64,000 nucleotides of DNA from Pseudomonas sp. 31-12 (GTDB taxonomy: Bacteria; Pseudomonadota; Gammaproteobacteria; Pseudomonadales; Pseudomonadaceae): positions 6,478,001-6,542,000 of the forward strand of contig NZ_CP029482.1 in the NCBI RefSeq assembly GCF_003151075.1, in the 5' to 3' direction. The notes under the pieces are model-generated. The model had not been told where the DNA came from. It made no database searches and was given only the letters and a program-made list of their open reading frames with translations. Positions 52,319 through 59,917 of the stretch are shown here, in pieces. The translations under genes and the position numbers were made by a program. Position 1 is the stretch's first letter. Each line of letters starts with the position of its first letter.

Positions 52319-53182
52319 CTATGCTGGCGCCATTTCCTGCGCCAACCCCAGAAACGCCGCCGGCAACCGCGCGCCTTTGCGTTCCTTCAGGCAGTACAAA
52401 TACTCTGGAATCTGCGGTGCATTCTCAATCGTCAGCACCCGCAGTTGCGGGTCATGCGGCACTTCCTGCCGGGCAATGATGCTGATGCCGATGTTACGCA
52501 GCACCGCCTCGCGAATCGATTCACGGCTGCCAATCTCCAGCAACGGCCCGAAACTCACCCCGGCGCTGGCCAGTAACTCTTCGGTCAAGCGCCGAGTCGT
52601 AGAACCGGACTCGCGCATCAGCAACGTATGCCCGACCAACGCACTCAGCGGCACATGATCATGCACCGCCAGCGGATGATTGCGATGCACCGCCAGCACC
52701 AGCGGATCGCTGCCGAGCACCCGGCGAATCAGCCGCGTATCGTCGAGCAACTGCGACGACGCCGCGACATCCACCCGGTAATCCTCCAGCGCTTCGAGCA
52801 CTTGCTGGGAGTTACCGATCTCCACCGACACTTCCACCTGCGGCAAGCGCTCGCGAAAGGTCTTCACCAGGTCGAGGATGTAATACGGCGCGGTGGCGGC
52901 GATGCGCAGCGTGCCCTGGACCTGACCGCTGTTGCGCAGGAAAAACTCGATGTCGGCTTCCTGCTGCAACAGCGCCTTGACCATCGGCAGCAACCGCGCG
53001 CCTTCATCGCTGACGCTGAGGCGGCGGCCGCCACGGTAGAACAGCTCCACCGAGTACTGGCTTTCCAGATTACGGATCTGCGTGGTCACCGTAGGCTGGC
53101 TCAGGCCGAGCTTTTTTGCCGCCAAGGTGATGCTGCCCAGTCGGGCCACCATGTAAAACGCCTTCAGCTCGGCACTCAGCAC
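52319..53182 (-). CDS. LysR-family regulator of the phosphonate cluster
   Basis: This 287-residue LysR protein has the N-terminal winged helix-turn-helix ELKAFYMVARLGSITLAAKKLGLSQPTVTTQIRNLESQYSVELFYRGGRRLSVS and a periplasmic-binding-type effector domain (residues ~90-285). It resembles the LysR subgroup found in AEP catabolism loci. It lies on the same strand upstream of the transporter, so it is not in the usual divergent arrangement. It likely senses AEP or a breakdown product. Its stop codon is directly next to a REP arm; its start is 16 bases after the end of cadA, read in the same direction. Confidence 0.87.
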   Translation of the reverse strand: MLSAELKAFYMVARLGSITLAAKKLGLSQPTVTTQIRNLESQYSVELFYRGGRRLSVSDEGARLLPMVKALLQQEADIEFFLRNSGQVQGTLRIAATAPYYILDLVKTFRERLPQVEVSVEIGNSQQVLEALEDYRVDVAASSQLLDDTRLIRRVLGSDPLVLAVHRNHPLAVHDHVPLSALVGHTLLMRESGSTTRRLTEELLASAGVSFGPLLEIGSRESIREAVLRNIGISIIARQEVPHDPQLRVLTIENAPQIPEYLYCLKERKGARLPAAFLGLAQEMAPA

Positions 53183-53198
53183 ACCCGTTCCTCATCGC

Positions 53199-55478
53199 TT
53201 ATTTGCGCAGCAGGCGCAAACCATTGAACACCACCAACAGGCTCACGCCCATGTCGGCAAACACCGCCATCCACATGGTGGCGATCCCGGCGAAGGTTAC
53301 CCCAAGAAAGATCGCCTTGATGACCAACGCGAGGGCGATGTTCTGTTTGAGGATACTCGACGTCTGCCGCGACAGACGAATGAACGTAGGGATCTTGCGC
53401 AGATCGTCGTCCATCAGGGCGACATCGGCGGTCTCGATGGCGGTATCGGTGCCGGCCGCCGCCATGGCGAAACCGATCTCGGCCCGGGCCAGCGCCGGCG
53501 CATCGTTGATGCCGTCGCCGACCATGCCGACGCGATGACCCTGTGCATAAAGCGCCTCGATGGCTTGCAGCTTGTCGGTCGGCAGCAGATCGCCCTTGGC
53601 CTCGTCGATGCCGACTTGTGCAGCAATCGCCTGAGCCGTGTGGACGTTGTCGCCGGTCAGCATCAGGGTTTTGATGCCCAGGTCGTGCAGTTGCTGGATC
53701 GCTTCGCGGCTGGATTCTTTCACCGTATCGGCCACGGCAAACAGCGCCAACGGGCCGGATGTGTCGAGTAACAGCACCACCGATTTGCCCTGTTTTTCCA
53801 GCGCGAACAGCTTCTCTTCCAGCGCCGGCGAACACAGGCCCAAATCTTCCACCAGGCGATGGTTGCCCAAGTGATAGACCTGGCCATTGATTTCCCCGCG
53901 TACACCGCGGCCGCCCAGGGCTTCAAAGTTATCCACAACCAGCGGCGCGAATTGTTTATCCACCGCCGCATTGGCGATGGCCAACGACACCGGATGATCC
54001 GAACGACCGGCCAGGGCTGCTGCAATCGCCGGGGCGGTACCGTCAGCGGTTGGATCAAGCGACAAATAATCGGTCTGCACCGGTTTGCCGTGGGTGATGG
54101 TGCCGGTCTTGTCCAGGGCCAGGTAATCGAGCTTGTAACCGCCCTCCAGGTAAACACCGCCCTTCACCAGGATGCCTTTGCGCGCCGCTGCCGCGAGGCC
54201 GCTGACGATGGTCACCGGGGTGGAAATCACCAACGCGCAGGGGCAAGCGACGACCAGCAACACCAGCGCCCGGTAGATCCAGTCGAACCAGACGGCGCCC
54301 ATGAACAGCGGCGGAATCACGGCGACGGCGAGGGCCAGCAGGAATACCGCAGGGGTATAGATTTTCGAGAACTGATCGACGAAGCGCTGGGTCGGTGCTC
54401 GCGCGCCCTGGGCCTGCTCCACGGCGTGGATGATCCGCGCCAGGGTCGAGTTATTGGCCGCAGCGGTCACGGTGTATTCCAGCGAGCCCGCCTGGTTGAT
54501 GGTGCCGGCGAAGACTTTATCGCCCACGGTCTTCTCGATCGGCAGGCTTTCGCCGGTGATCGGCGCCTGATCGATGGTCGAACTGCCCGACACCACTTCA
54601 CCGTCCAGGCCAATCCGCTCGCCGGGACGCACCCGCACGCGCACACCGAGTTCGATGGTCTTGACGTCTTGCTCGACCCAACTGCCGTCGGCTTGCTGCA
54701 CCGTCGCCTGTTCCGGGGTCATCTGCATCAGGCCGCCAATGGCGTTACGGGCCCGGTCCAGCGACTTGGCTTCGATCAACTCGGCCACGGTGAACAGAAA
54801 CATCACCATCGCCGCTTCCGGCCATTGGCCGATCAATATCGCGCCGGTCACCGCGATGCTCATCAAGGCGTTGATGTTCAGGTTGAGGTTCTTGAGTGCG
54901 ATCCAGCCTTTCTTGTAAGTGGTGAGCCCGCCACTGAGGATCGAAACCAGCGCGATGATGGCTACCACCCAAATCGGTGCGGCGTCGGTGAAGTGGATCA
55001 CTTCTGCAGCCAGCGCACCCACGCCGGACAGCGCCAGGGGCCACCAGTGTTTTTTCTCGGGGATCGGTGCTGGCGCTTCGCTGCCCTGCTCCATCGGTTC
55101 GGCCACCATGCCCAGCGACTTGATCGCCTCGATAATCGGCGCAGTGCTCGGCAGGTCATGGGTCACGCCCAGGACCCGATTGATCAGGTTGAATTCGAGT
55201 TGCTGCACACCCGCGAGCTTGCCCAGTTTGTTCTGGATCAGCGTCTGCTCCGTCGGGCAATCCATCGCGTCGATGCGAAAACTGCTCAACCGTGCGCCGT
55301 CAGTCGGCTTGTCGCTCAACTTGATCAGCGAAGGCGCTGCCACTTTTGAGGAACAGCAAGAATCTCCATGCCCGCCATGCTCATGCTTCTGCACAGGCTG
55401 CAGCTTGTGGCTGTGATCGTGATCGTGATCGTGATCGTGACCAGCCTCGGGTTTGTGGGTGTGAAGGGAATCGCTCAT
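53199..55478 (-). CDS. cadA: Cd2+/Zn2+/Pb2+-exporting P-type ATPase CadA
   Basis: This 759-residue P1B-type ATPase exports divalent soft metals from the cytoplasm. The N-terminus is His/Asp-rich (GHDHDHDHDHSHK, residues ~14-26), then KHEHGGHGDSCCSSK, followed by a heavy-metal domain in which the usual CxxC is replaced by MDCPTE. The transport motif is CPC (LVVACPCALVISTPVTI), the actuator loop TGESLPIEK, the phosphorylation site ALDKTGTITHGK, the His-Pro motif SDHPVSLA and the hinge GDGINDAPALA. It is divergent from cadR with a MerR-type operator between them. Confidence 0.95.
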   Translation of the reverse strand: MSDSLHTHKPEAGHDHDHDHDHSHKLQPVQKHEHGGHGDSCCSSKVAAPSLIKLSDKPTDGARLSSFRIDAMDCPTEQTLIQNKLGKLAGVQQLEFNLINRVLGVTHDLPSTAPIIEAIKSLGMVAEPMEQGSEAPAPIPEKKHWWPLALSGVGALAAEVIHFTDAAPIWVVAIIALVSILSGGLTTYKKGWIALKNLNLNINALMSIAVTGAILIGQWPEAAMVMFLFTVAELIEAKSLDRARNAIGGLMQMTPEQATVQQADGSWVEQDVKTIELGVRVRVRPGERIGLDGEVVSGSSTIDQAPITGESLPIEKTVGDKVFAGTINQAGSLEYTVTAAANNSTLARIIHAVEQAQGARAPTQRFVDQFSKIYTPAVFLLALAVAVIPPLFMGAVWFDWIYRALVLLVVACPCALVISTPVTIVSGLAAAARKGILVKGGVYLEGGYKLDYLALDKTGTITHGKPVQTDYLSLDPTADGTAPAIAAALAGRSDHPVSLAIANAAVDKQFAPLVVDNFEALGGRGVRGEINGQVYHLGNHRLVEDLGLCSPALEEKLFALEKQGKSVVLLLDTSGPLALFAVADTVKESSREAIQQLHDLGIKTLMLTGDNVHTAQAIAAQVGIDEAKGDLLPTDKLQAIEALYAQGHRVGMVGDGINDAPALARAEIGFAMAAAGTDTAIETADVALMDDDLRKIPTFIRLSRQTSSILKQNIALALVIKAIFLGVTFAGIATMWMAVFADMGVSLLVVFNGLRLLRK
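55413..55442 (-). repeat. Hexanucleotide tandem repeat in the CadA metal-binding tail
   Basis: Four perfect GTGATC units and one GTGACC variant lie in tandem. On the coding strand they are GATCAC units coding for alternating Asp-His pairs. Copy-number change by slippage would add or remove DH pairs without a frameshift. Confidence 0.85.
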
Positions 55479-55515
55479 TGGTTGCGTCCATGAAGGTGCC
55501 TGTTGCCAAGTAAAG

Positions 55516-55536
55516 ACCCTGTAGCCACTATAGGGT
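55516..55536 (-). promoter_or_regulatory. CadR operator within the cadA promoter
   Basis: Reading on the minus strand, ACCCTATAG-TGG-CTACAGGGT is a 21-bp dyad with one unpaired position in each arm. TTGACC overlaps its left edge as the -35, and TTTACT lies 19 bases downstream as the -10. A dyad in an over-long spacer is the hallmark of MerR-family promoters. Confidence 0.82.
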
Positions 55537-55562
55537 CAAGCACCTATTTGGAGATTGTCGTC

Positions 55563-56012
55563 ATGAAGATCGGAGAACTGGCGAAACTCACTGACTGCGC
55601 CGTCGAAACCATCCGTTACTACGAGCGCGAAAACCTGCTGCCGGAACCGGCCCGCAGCGACGGCAACTACCGCGTCTACACCCAGGCCCACGCCGAACGC
55701 CTGACCTTCATCCGCAACTGCCGCACCCTCGACATGACCCTCGAAGAGATCCGCAGCCTGCTGGCCCTGCGCGACAGTCCGCAGGATCAATGTGAAAGCG
55801 TGAATGCGTTGATCGACGAGCATATCCATCACGTGAAGGCGCGGATCGATGGGTTGATGGCGTTGCAGACACAACTGCTCGACCTGCGCCAACGCTGTGG
55901 TGAGGGGCCGGATATTGATCAGTGCGGGATTTTGCAAAGGCTGGAAGTGAGTGGCGGGGTTGTGACGACGGAGGTGGAGCATTCTCATGTCGGCCGAAGC
56001 CACGGCCATTGA
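55563..56012 (+). CDS. cadR: MerR-family metal sensor CadR
   Basis: This 149-residue MerR regulator twists the overlong cadA promoter to activate it when Cd, Zn or Pb binds. It has the DNA-binding domain KIGELAKLTDCAVETIRYYERENLLPEPARS and a long dimer helix. The metal cysteines are Cys77 (DQCESV), Cys112 (RCGEG) and Cys121 (DQCGIL), spaced 35 and 9 residues as in PbrR. A His-rich tail (EHSHVGRSHGH) is characteristic of Pseudomonas CadR. ATG 55563 is used. It is divergent from cadA. Confidence 0.93.
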   Translation: MKIGELAKLTDCAVETIRYYERENLLPEPARSDGNYRVYTQAHAERLTFIRNCRTLDMTLEEIRSLLALRDSPQDQCESVNALIDEHIHHVKARIDGLMALQTQLLDLRQRCGEGPDIDQCGILQRLEVSGGVVTTEVEHSHVGRSHGH

Positions 56013-56030
56013 GCCCAACACAGAACCCAA

Positions 56031-56120
56031 AGTGGGAGCTAGCCTGCTAGCGATAGCGGTTTTTCAGTCACATCATTACTGGATGTGCCGTCGCTATCGC
56101 TAGCAGGCTAGCTCCCACAG
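56031..56120. repeat. REP pair (REPIN), CTAGC subtype
   Basis: GTGGGAGCTAGCCTGCTAGC and the inverted GCTAGCAGGCTAGCTCCCAC flank ~40 bases between convergent cadR and thyA. Confidence 0.88.
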
Positions 56121-56137
56121 GGGTATTGCGTGCTACA

Positions 56138-57109
56138 TCAGACCGCCATCGGCGCGGTCATCGGCGCGTGGTGCTGATAACCCTCAAGCGAAAAATCGCT
56201 CGGCTCGATTAACTCCAGCCACTGCGGCTGATACTCACCGGTCTTGGCAAACTCCGGCACTCGATCACTGATCACCAGCTTCGGCATCGGGAACGGCTCG
56301 CGCTTGAGCTGTTCATTGAGCATGTCCAGGTGGTTTTCGTAGACGTGGGCATCACCGATGAAATAGGTGAACCAGCGCGGCGTGTAGCCGGTCAGGCGAC
56401 CGATCAGGCTCAGCAACGCAGCGCCTTCGGTGAGGTTGAACGGCGTGCCCAGGCCCAGGTCGTTGGAGCGGATGTAGAGGGTCAAAGAAATCTCTTTGGT
56501 CTCGACATTCGGGTGGAACTGGTACAGCAAATGGCACGGCGGCAGGGCCATTTCATCGAGCTGCGCGACGTTCCAGCCATGGAACAGGATGCGGCGGCTG
56601 CCCGGGTCTTTGATGATGGTGTCGACACACTGGCGGATCTGGTCGATCGCCTTGTACAGCACCACGTAGGCCTGACCGTCTTCTTCGCCTTCAGCGATCT
56701 GACGATAACCCTGGCTCAGAGTTTGCTCGATGGCGGCTTTGTTGCTGACCGGGATCTGCTTGTACGCCGGCCATTTGCGCCATTGCACGCCGTAGATCTC
56801 GCCGAGGTCGTCTTCGCCCTGACGGAACGGGTTGGCCAGCCACTGCGCGTTTTCGTTGGCGTTCTGATCCCAGACCTTGCAGCCCAGGGCGCGGAATTCG
56901 GCGGCGTTGTTCACGCCACGCAGGAAACCACACATCTCGCCGATGGCCGATTTGAAGGCCATCTTGCGCGTGGTGATCGCCGGAAAACCTTCTTTCAGGT
57001 CATAACGCAGCATCGCGCCCGGAAAGCTGATGGTGTTCACGCCGGTGCGGTTGGCTTGCTTGGTGCCGTTCTTGATGACGTGGGCGACCAGTTCGAGATA
57101 TTGCTTCAT
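56138..57109 (-). CDS. thyA: Thymidylate synthase
   Basis: ThyA methylates dUMP to dTMP using methylene-tetrahydrofolate. The 323-residue protein is longer than the 264-residue E. coli form because of an insertion around residues 95-150 ([26 protein letters not shown] region), which is seen in other pseudomonads. Motifs are [19 protein letters not shown], the catalytic Cys in [12 protein letters not shown], the dUMP-contacting [14 protein letters not shown] and [16 protein letters not shown]. It is 48 bases downstream of lgt on the same strand, a conserved pair. Confidence 0.97.
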   Translation of the reverse strand: MKQYLELVAHVIKNGTKQANRTGVNTISFPGAMLRYDLKEGFPAITTRKMAFKSAIGEMCGFLRGVNNAAEFRALGCKVWDQNANENAQWLANPFRQGEDDLGEIYGVQWRKWPAYKQIPVSNKAAIEQTLSQGYRQIAEGEEDGQAYVVLYKAIDQIRQCVDTIIKDPGSRRILFHGWNVAQLDEMALPPCHLLYQFHPNVETKEISLTLYIRSNDLGLGTPFNLTEGAALLSLIGRLTGYTPRWFTYFIGDAHVYENHLDMLNEQLKREPFPMPKLVISDRVPEFAKTGEYQPQWLELIEPSDFSLEGYQHHAPMTAPMAV

Positions 57110-57157
57110 GAATTACCTGTGTCCTTGAACCCGGGGTCGTCACCCCGGGATTCGAAT

Positions 57158-57970
57158 TTATACGGCTGCAGCCGGAGTCGCCGGGGCGCGGTGATACGCC
57201 AGCCAGATCAGGAACAGCCCGCCGACGATCATCGGTACGCACAGTACCTGGCCCATGGTCAGCCAGTTCCAGGCCAGATAGCCCAGTTGCGCGTCCGGTA
57301 CACGGACGAATTCGACGATGAAACGGAAGATGCCATAGAACAGCGCGAACATACCGGAAACCGCCATGGTCGGCCGCGGCTTGCGCGAGAACAACCAGAG
57401 GATGGCGAACAGCGCCACGCCTTCGAGGGCGAACTGATACAGCTGCGACGGGTGGCGCGGCAGCTGCGCCGGATCGCTGAACGGCGGGAAGATCATCGCC
57501 CACGGCACGTCGGTCGCCTTGCCCCACAACTCGGCGTTGATGAAGTTGCCGATGCGCCCGGCGCCCAGGCCGATCGGCACCATCGGCGCGACGAAGTCCA
57601 TCAGCTGGAAGAACGACTTGTTGTTCTTCTTGCCGAACCACAACGCTGCCAGCATCACGCCGATGAAGCCGCCGTGGAACGACATGCCGCCCTTCCAGAC
57701 CTCGAAAATCAGCGTCGGGTTGGCCAGGTAAGCGTGCAGATCGTAGAACAGCACATAACCCAGGCGACCGCCGACGATAACGCCCATCGACATCCAGAAG
57801 ACCATGTCGGAGAGTTTCTCCTTGGTCCAGGTCGGGTCGAAACGGTTGAGCCGGCGCGATGCCAGCAGCCACGCACCGCCGATGCCGATCAGGTACATCA
57901 GACCGTACCAGTGGATTTTCAGCGGACCGATGGCCAGGGCCACCGGGTCGATCTGCGGGTAAGGCAGCAT
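57158..57970 (-). CDS. lgt: Prolipoprotein diacylglyceryl transferase
   Basis: Lgt attaches diacylglycerol to the lipobox cysteine of prolipoproteins, the first step of bacterial lipoprotein maturation. The 270-residue membrane protein has about seven helices. It shows [19 protein letters not shown] near the N-terminus, the essential [17 protein letters not shown], and the Lgt signature [17 protein letters not shown]; the conserved [13 protein letters not shown] and [12 protein letters not shown] are also present. It precedes thyA in the same direction. Confidence 0.97.
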   Translation of the reverse strand: MLPYPQIDPVALAIGPLKIHWYGLMYLIGIGGAWLLASRRLNRFDPTWTKEKLSDMVFWMSMGVIVGGRLGYVLFYDLHAYLANPTLIFEVWKGGMSFHGGFIGVMLAALWFGKKNNKSFFQLMDFVAPMVPIGLGAGRIGNFINAELWGKATDVPWAMIFPPFSDPAQLPRHPSQLYQFALEGVALFAILWLFSRKPRPTMAVSGMFALFYGIFRFIVEFVRVPDAQLGYLAWNWLTMGQVLCVPMIVGGLFLIWLAYHRAPATPAAAV

Positions 57971-58044
57971 TGCGACTCCTTGTTAGAGTTGAACCAGAAT
58001 TCCCGGGCGACGCTGTCACCTCAGGATTAAGCCAGCATTTCGGG

Positions 58045-58827
58045 CTAGAGAAGGAAGCTCAGGCCTACGCAGAACAGCAAAGCGGCAAACAACCTTTTCA
58101 GCAACTTCGGCGACAGCCTGTGGGCCAGTCGCGCGCCGAGACGGGCGAACACCATGCTGGTCAGGGCAATCCCCAGCAGCGCCGGCAAATAAATAAAACC
58201 GAGACTATGGGCCGGCAGCAGCGGATCGTGCCAGCCCAGAATCATGAAACTTAATGCACTGGCCAAGGCGATGGGCAGACCGCACGCCGACGAAGTCGCC
58301 ACGGCTTGCTGCATCGGCACGCTGCGCCAGGTCAGGAACGGCACGGTCAACGAGCCGCCGCCAATGCCGAAAATCGCCGAGGCCCAGCCAATCACACTGC
58401 CGGCCACGGTGAGACCGAGTCTGCCGGGCACCGTTCGACTGGCCTTGGGTTTGACGTCCAGCGCCAGTTGCGCGGCGATGATCAGCGCAAACACACCGAT
58501 GATCTTTTGCAGGTTCGGGCCGGAAATCGCTTCGGCCGTCAGCGCCCCGAAACCGGCGCCCATCAGAATGCCCACGGTCATCCACACGAATATCGGCCAA
58601 CGCACGGCGCCGCGACGGTGATGTTCGCGGACCGCATTGACCGATGTAAAGATGATCGTCGCCAGGGACGTGCCGACCGCCAGGTGGGTCAGGATCGAAG
58701 CGTCGAAGCCCTGCAAGGTGAAACTGAACACCAGCACCGGGACGATGATGATCCCGCCGCCAACCCCGAACAGCCCGGCCAGCACGCCTGCGCAGGCGCC
58801 CAGCGCCAGATAGAGCAGAAATTCCAT
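58045..58827 (-). CDS. TauE/SafE-family membrane exporter
   Basis: This 260-residue protein has seven to eight hydrophobic helices and the duplicated TauE/SafE pattern: LGACAGVLAGLFGVGGGIIIVPVLVF near the N-terminus, and VIGWASAIFGIGGGSLTVPFLTW in the second half. The family moves sulfur-containing or other organic anions such as sulfite or sulfoacetate. No substrate is indicated by the neighbours (lgt-thyA downstream). It ends 74 bases before lgt begins on the same strand and may start that transcript. Confidence 0.87.
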   Translation of the reverse strand: MEFLLYLALGACAGVLAGLFGVGGGIIIVPVLVFSFTLQGFDASILTHLAVGTSLATIIFTSVNAVREHHRRGAVRWPIFVWMTVGILMGAGFGALTAEAISGPNLQKIIGVFALIIAAQLALDVKPKASRTVPGRLGLTVAGSVIGWASAIFGIGGGSLTVPFLTWRSVPMQQAVATSSACGLPIALASALSFMILGWHDPLLPAHSLGFIYLPALLGIALTSMVFARLGARLAHRLSPKLLKRLFAALLFCVGLSFLL

Positions 58828-58962
58828 GGCCGTCCTTATACGCTTCTCAAAAAAAGCACCGGCATAGTAACGGATGCAGGGGCCACGGCTCCACTACGCA
58901 AGGCGATGGAACGACAAGCGACGACTGCGTAGAGTGGGCAAAAAACACACAAGGACCACCTT

Positions 58963-59709
58963 ATGTGCCTGATTGTTTTTGCCTGGCGACCGGGCCACAC
59001 CCAGCCGCTGATCGTGGCGGTCAACCGCGACGAGTTCTATGCCCGGCCCAGCCAGCCTCTGGCGCAATGGCCGCACGCACCGCACGTTTACGCCGGTCGC
59101 GACCTGGAAGCCGGCGGCACCTGGCTCGGTATCGGGGCCAACGGGCGCTTTGCTGCGCTGACCAATATTCGCGATCCGCACCAGCCTCCTTCGCGAAAAT
59201 CCCGGGGTGAGCTGGTGGCGGGTTTCCTCTTGGGCAACATGCCGATTGATGATTACTTGAACGACATTGTCGGACGCTCGCTGGAATATGCCGGGTTTAA
59301 TCTGCTGATCGGTAATGCCAACGAACTGTGGCACTTCAATGCGCGCGAGTCTGAGGCGGTGATGCTGCCACACGGGGTTTATGGGTTGTCGAATGCCGGA
59401 CTGGATACACCGTGGCCAAAACTGCTCAAGGCACGGGCGGCGTTGGAGGGAGTGTTGGAAGATCCGCAGCCAGAGGCATTACTGGCGTTGCTGAATGATC
59501 CGCAGACCGCACCGTTTGCCGAGCTGCCGGATACCGGCGTTGGGCTGGCGACCGAGACGTTGTTGTCGAGCGTGTTTATTGCGAGCCCCACGTACGGGAC
59601 GCGGGCGAGTACGGCATTGATTGTTCAGGCGGACGGGACGCGGCATATGGTCGAACGGAGTTTCGGGCCGTATGGGGGGCATTTGGGGGAGGTTGAGGTG
59701 CGGGTTTAG
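58963..59709 (+). CDS. NRDE-family protein (TANGO2-like)
   Basis: This 248-residue protein starts MCLIVFAWRPGHTQPLIVAVNRDEFYARPS; the NRDE motif gives the family its name and Cys2 could be an N-terminal nucleophile. Further family blocks are AGRDLEAGGTWLGIGANGRFAALTNIRDP and HGVYGLSNAGLDTPWPKLLKAR. The human relative TANGO2 is associated with a metabolic disease and heme handling has been proposed for it; the bacterial role is unknown. It is divergent from the TauE gene and is followed by a MITE-like element. Confidence 0.88.
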   Translation: MCLIVFAWRPGHTQPLIVAVNRDEFYARPSQPLAQWPHAPHVYAGRDLEAGGTWLGIGANGRFAALTNIRDPHQPPSRKSRGELVAGFLLGNMPIDDYLNDIVGRSLEYAGFNLLIGNANELWHFNARESEAVMLPHGVYGLSNAGLDTPWPKLLKARAALEGVLEDPQPEALLALLNDPQTAPFAELPDTGVGLATETLLSSVFIASPTYGTRASTALIVQADGTRHMVERSFGPYGGHLGEVEVRV

Positions 59710-59730
59710 ATTGTGAGGTGTCAGTTAGAA

Positions 59731-59894
59731 CCACCCCTCACCCTAACCCTCTCCCCAAGGGGTAGAGGGGACTGACCGAGGTGTTCTTTCGAGCTACATC
59801 GACCTGAGATATCGAGTCGAACTCATATTAGAACAGCATGAAGATCGGCCCCCTTTCCCCCTCTCCCCTCTGGGGAGAGGGCTGGGGTGAGGGG
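59731..59894 (-). repeat. ~165 bp MITE-like element, copy B (inverted relative to copy A)
   Basis: The terminal arms CCACCCCTCACCCTAACCCT and GAGAGGGCTGGGGTGAGGGG are inverted copies. Read on the minus strand, the interior has GTTCGACTCGATATCTCAGG and TCGATGTAGCTC, matching copy A at 5515-5677. It separates the convergent NRDE and ptsP genes. Confidence 0.8.
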
Positions 59895-59917
59895 TCGATT
59901 TTAGAGGCGCCGTAGGT

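Noticed and set aside
53859..55349. Open frame (496 codons) opposite cadA
   Set aside because: It has no motif, it lies fully inside cadA, and its start and stop are unrelated to any regulatory signal.
56330..58030. Long open frame (566 codons) on the plus strand across thyA and lgt
   Set aside because: Both minus-strand genes are complete, motif-bearing enzymes; the plus-strand frame is His/Gln/Arg-rich low-information sequence typical of antisense frames in GC-rich DNA.
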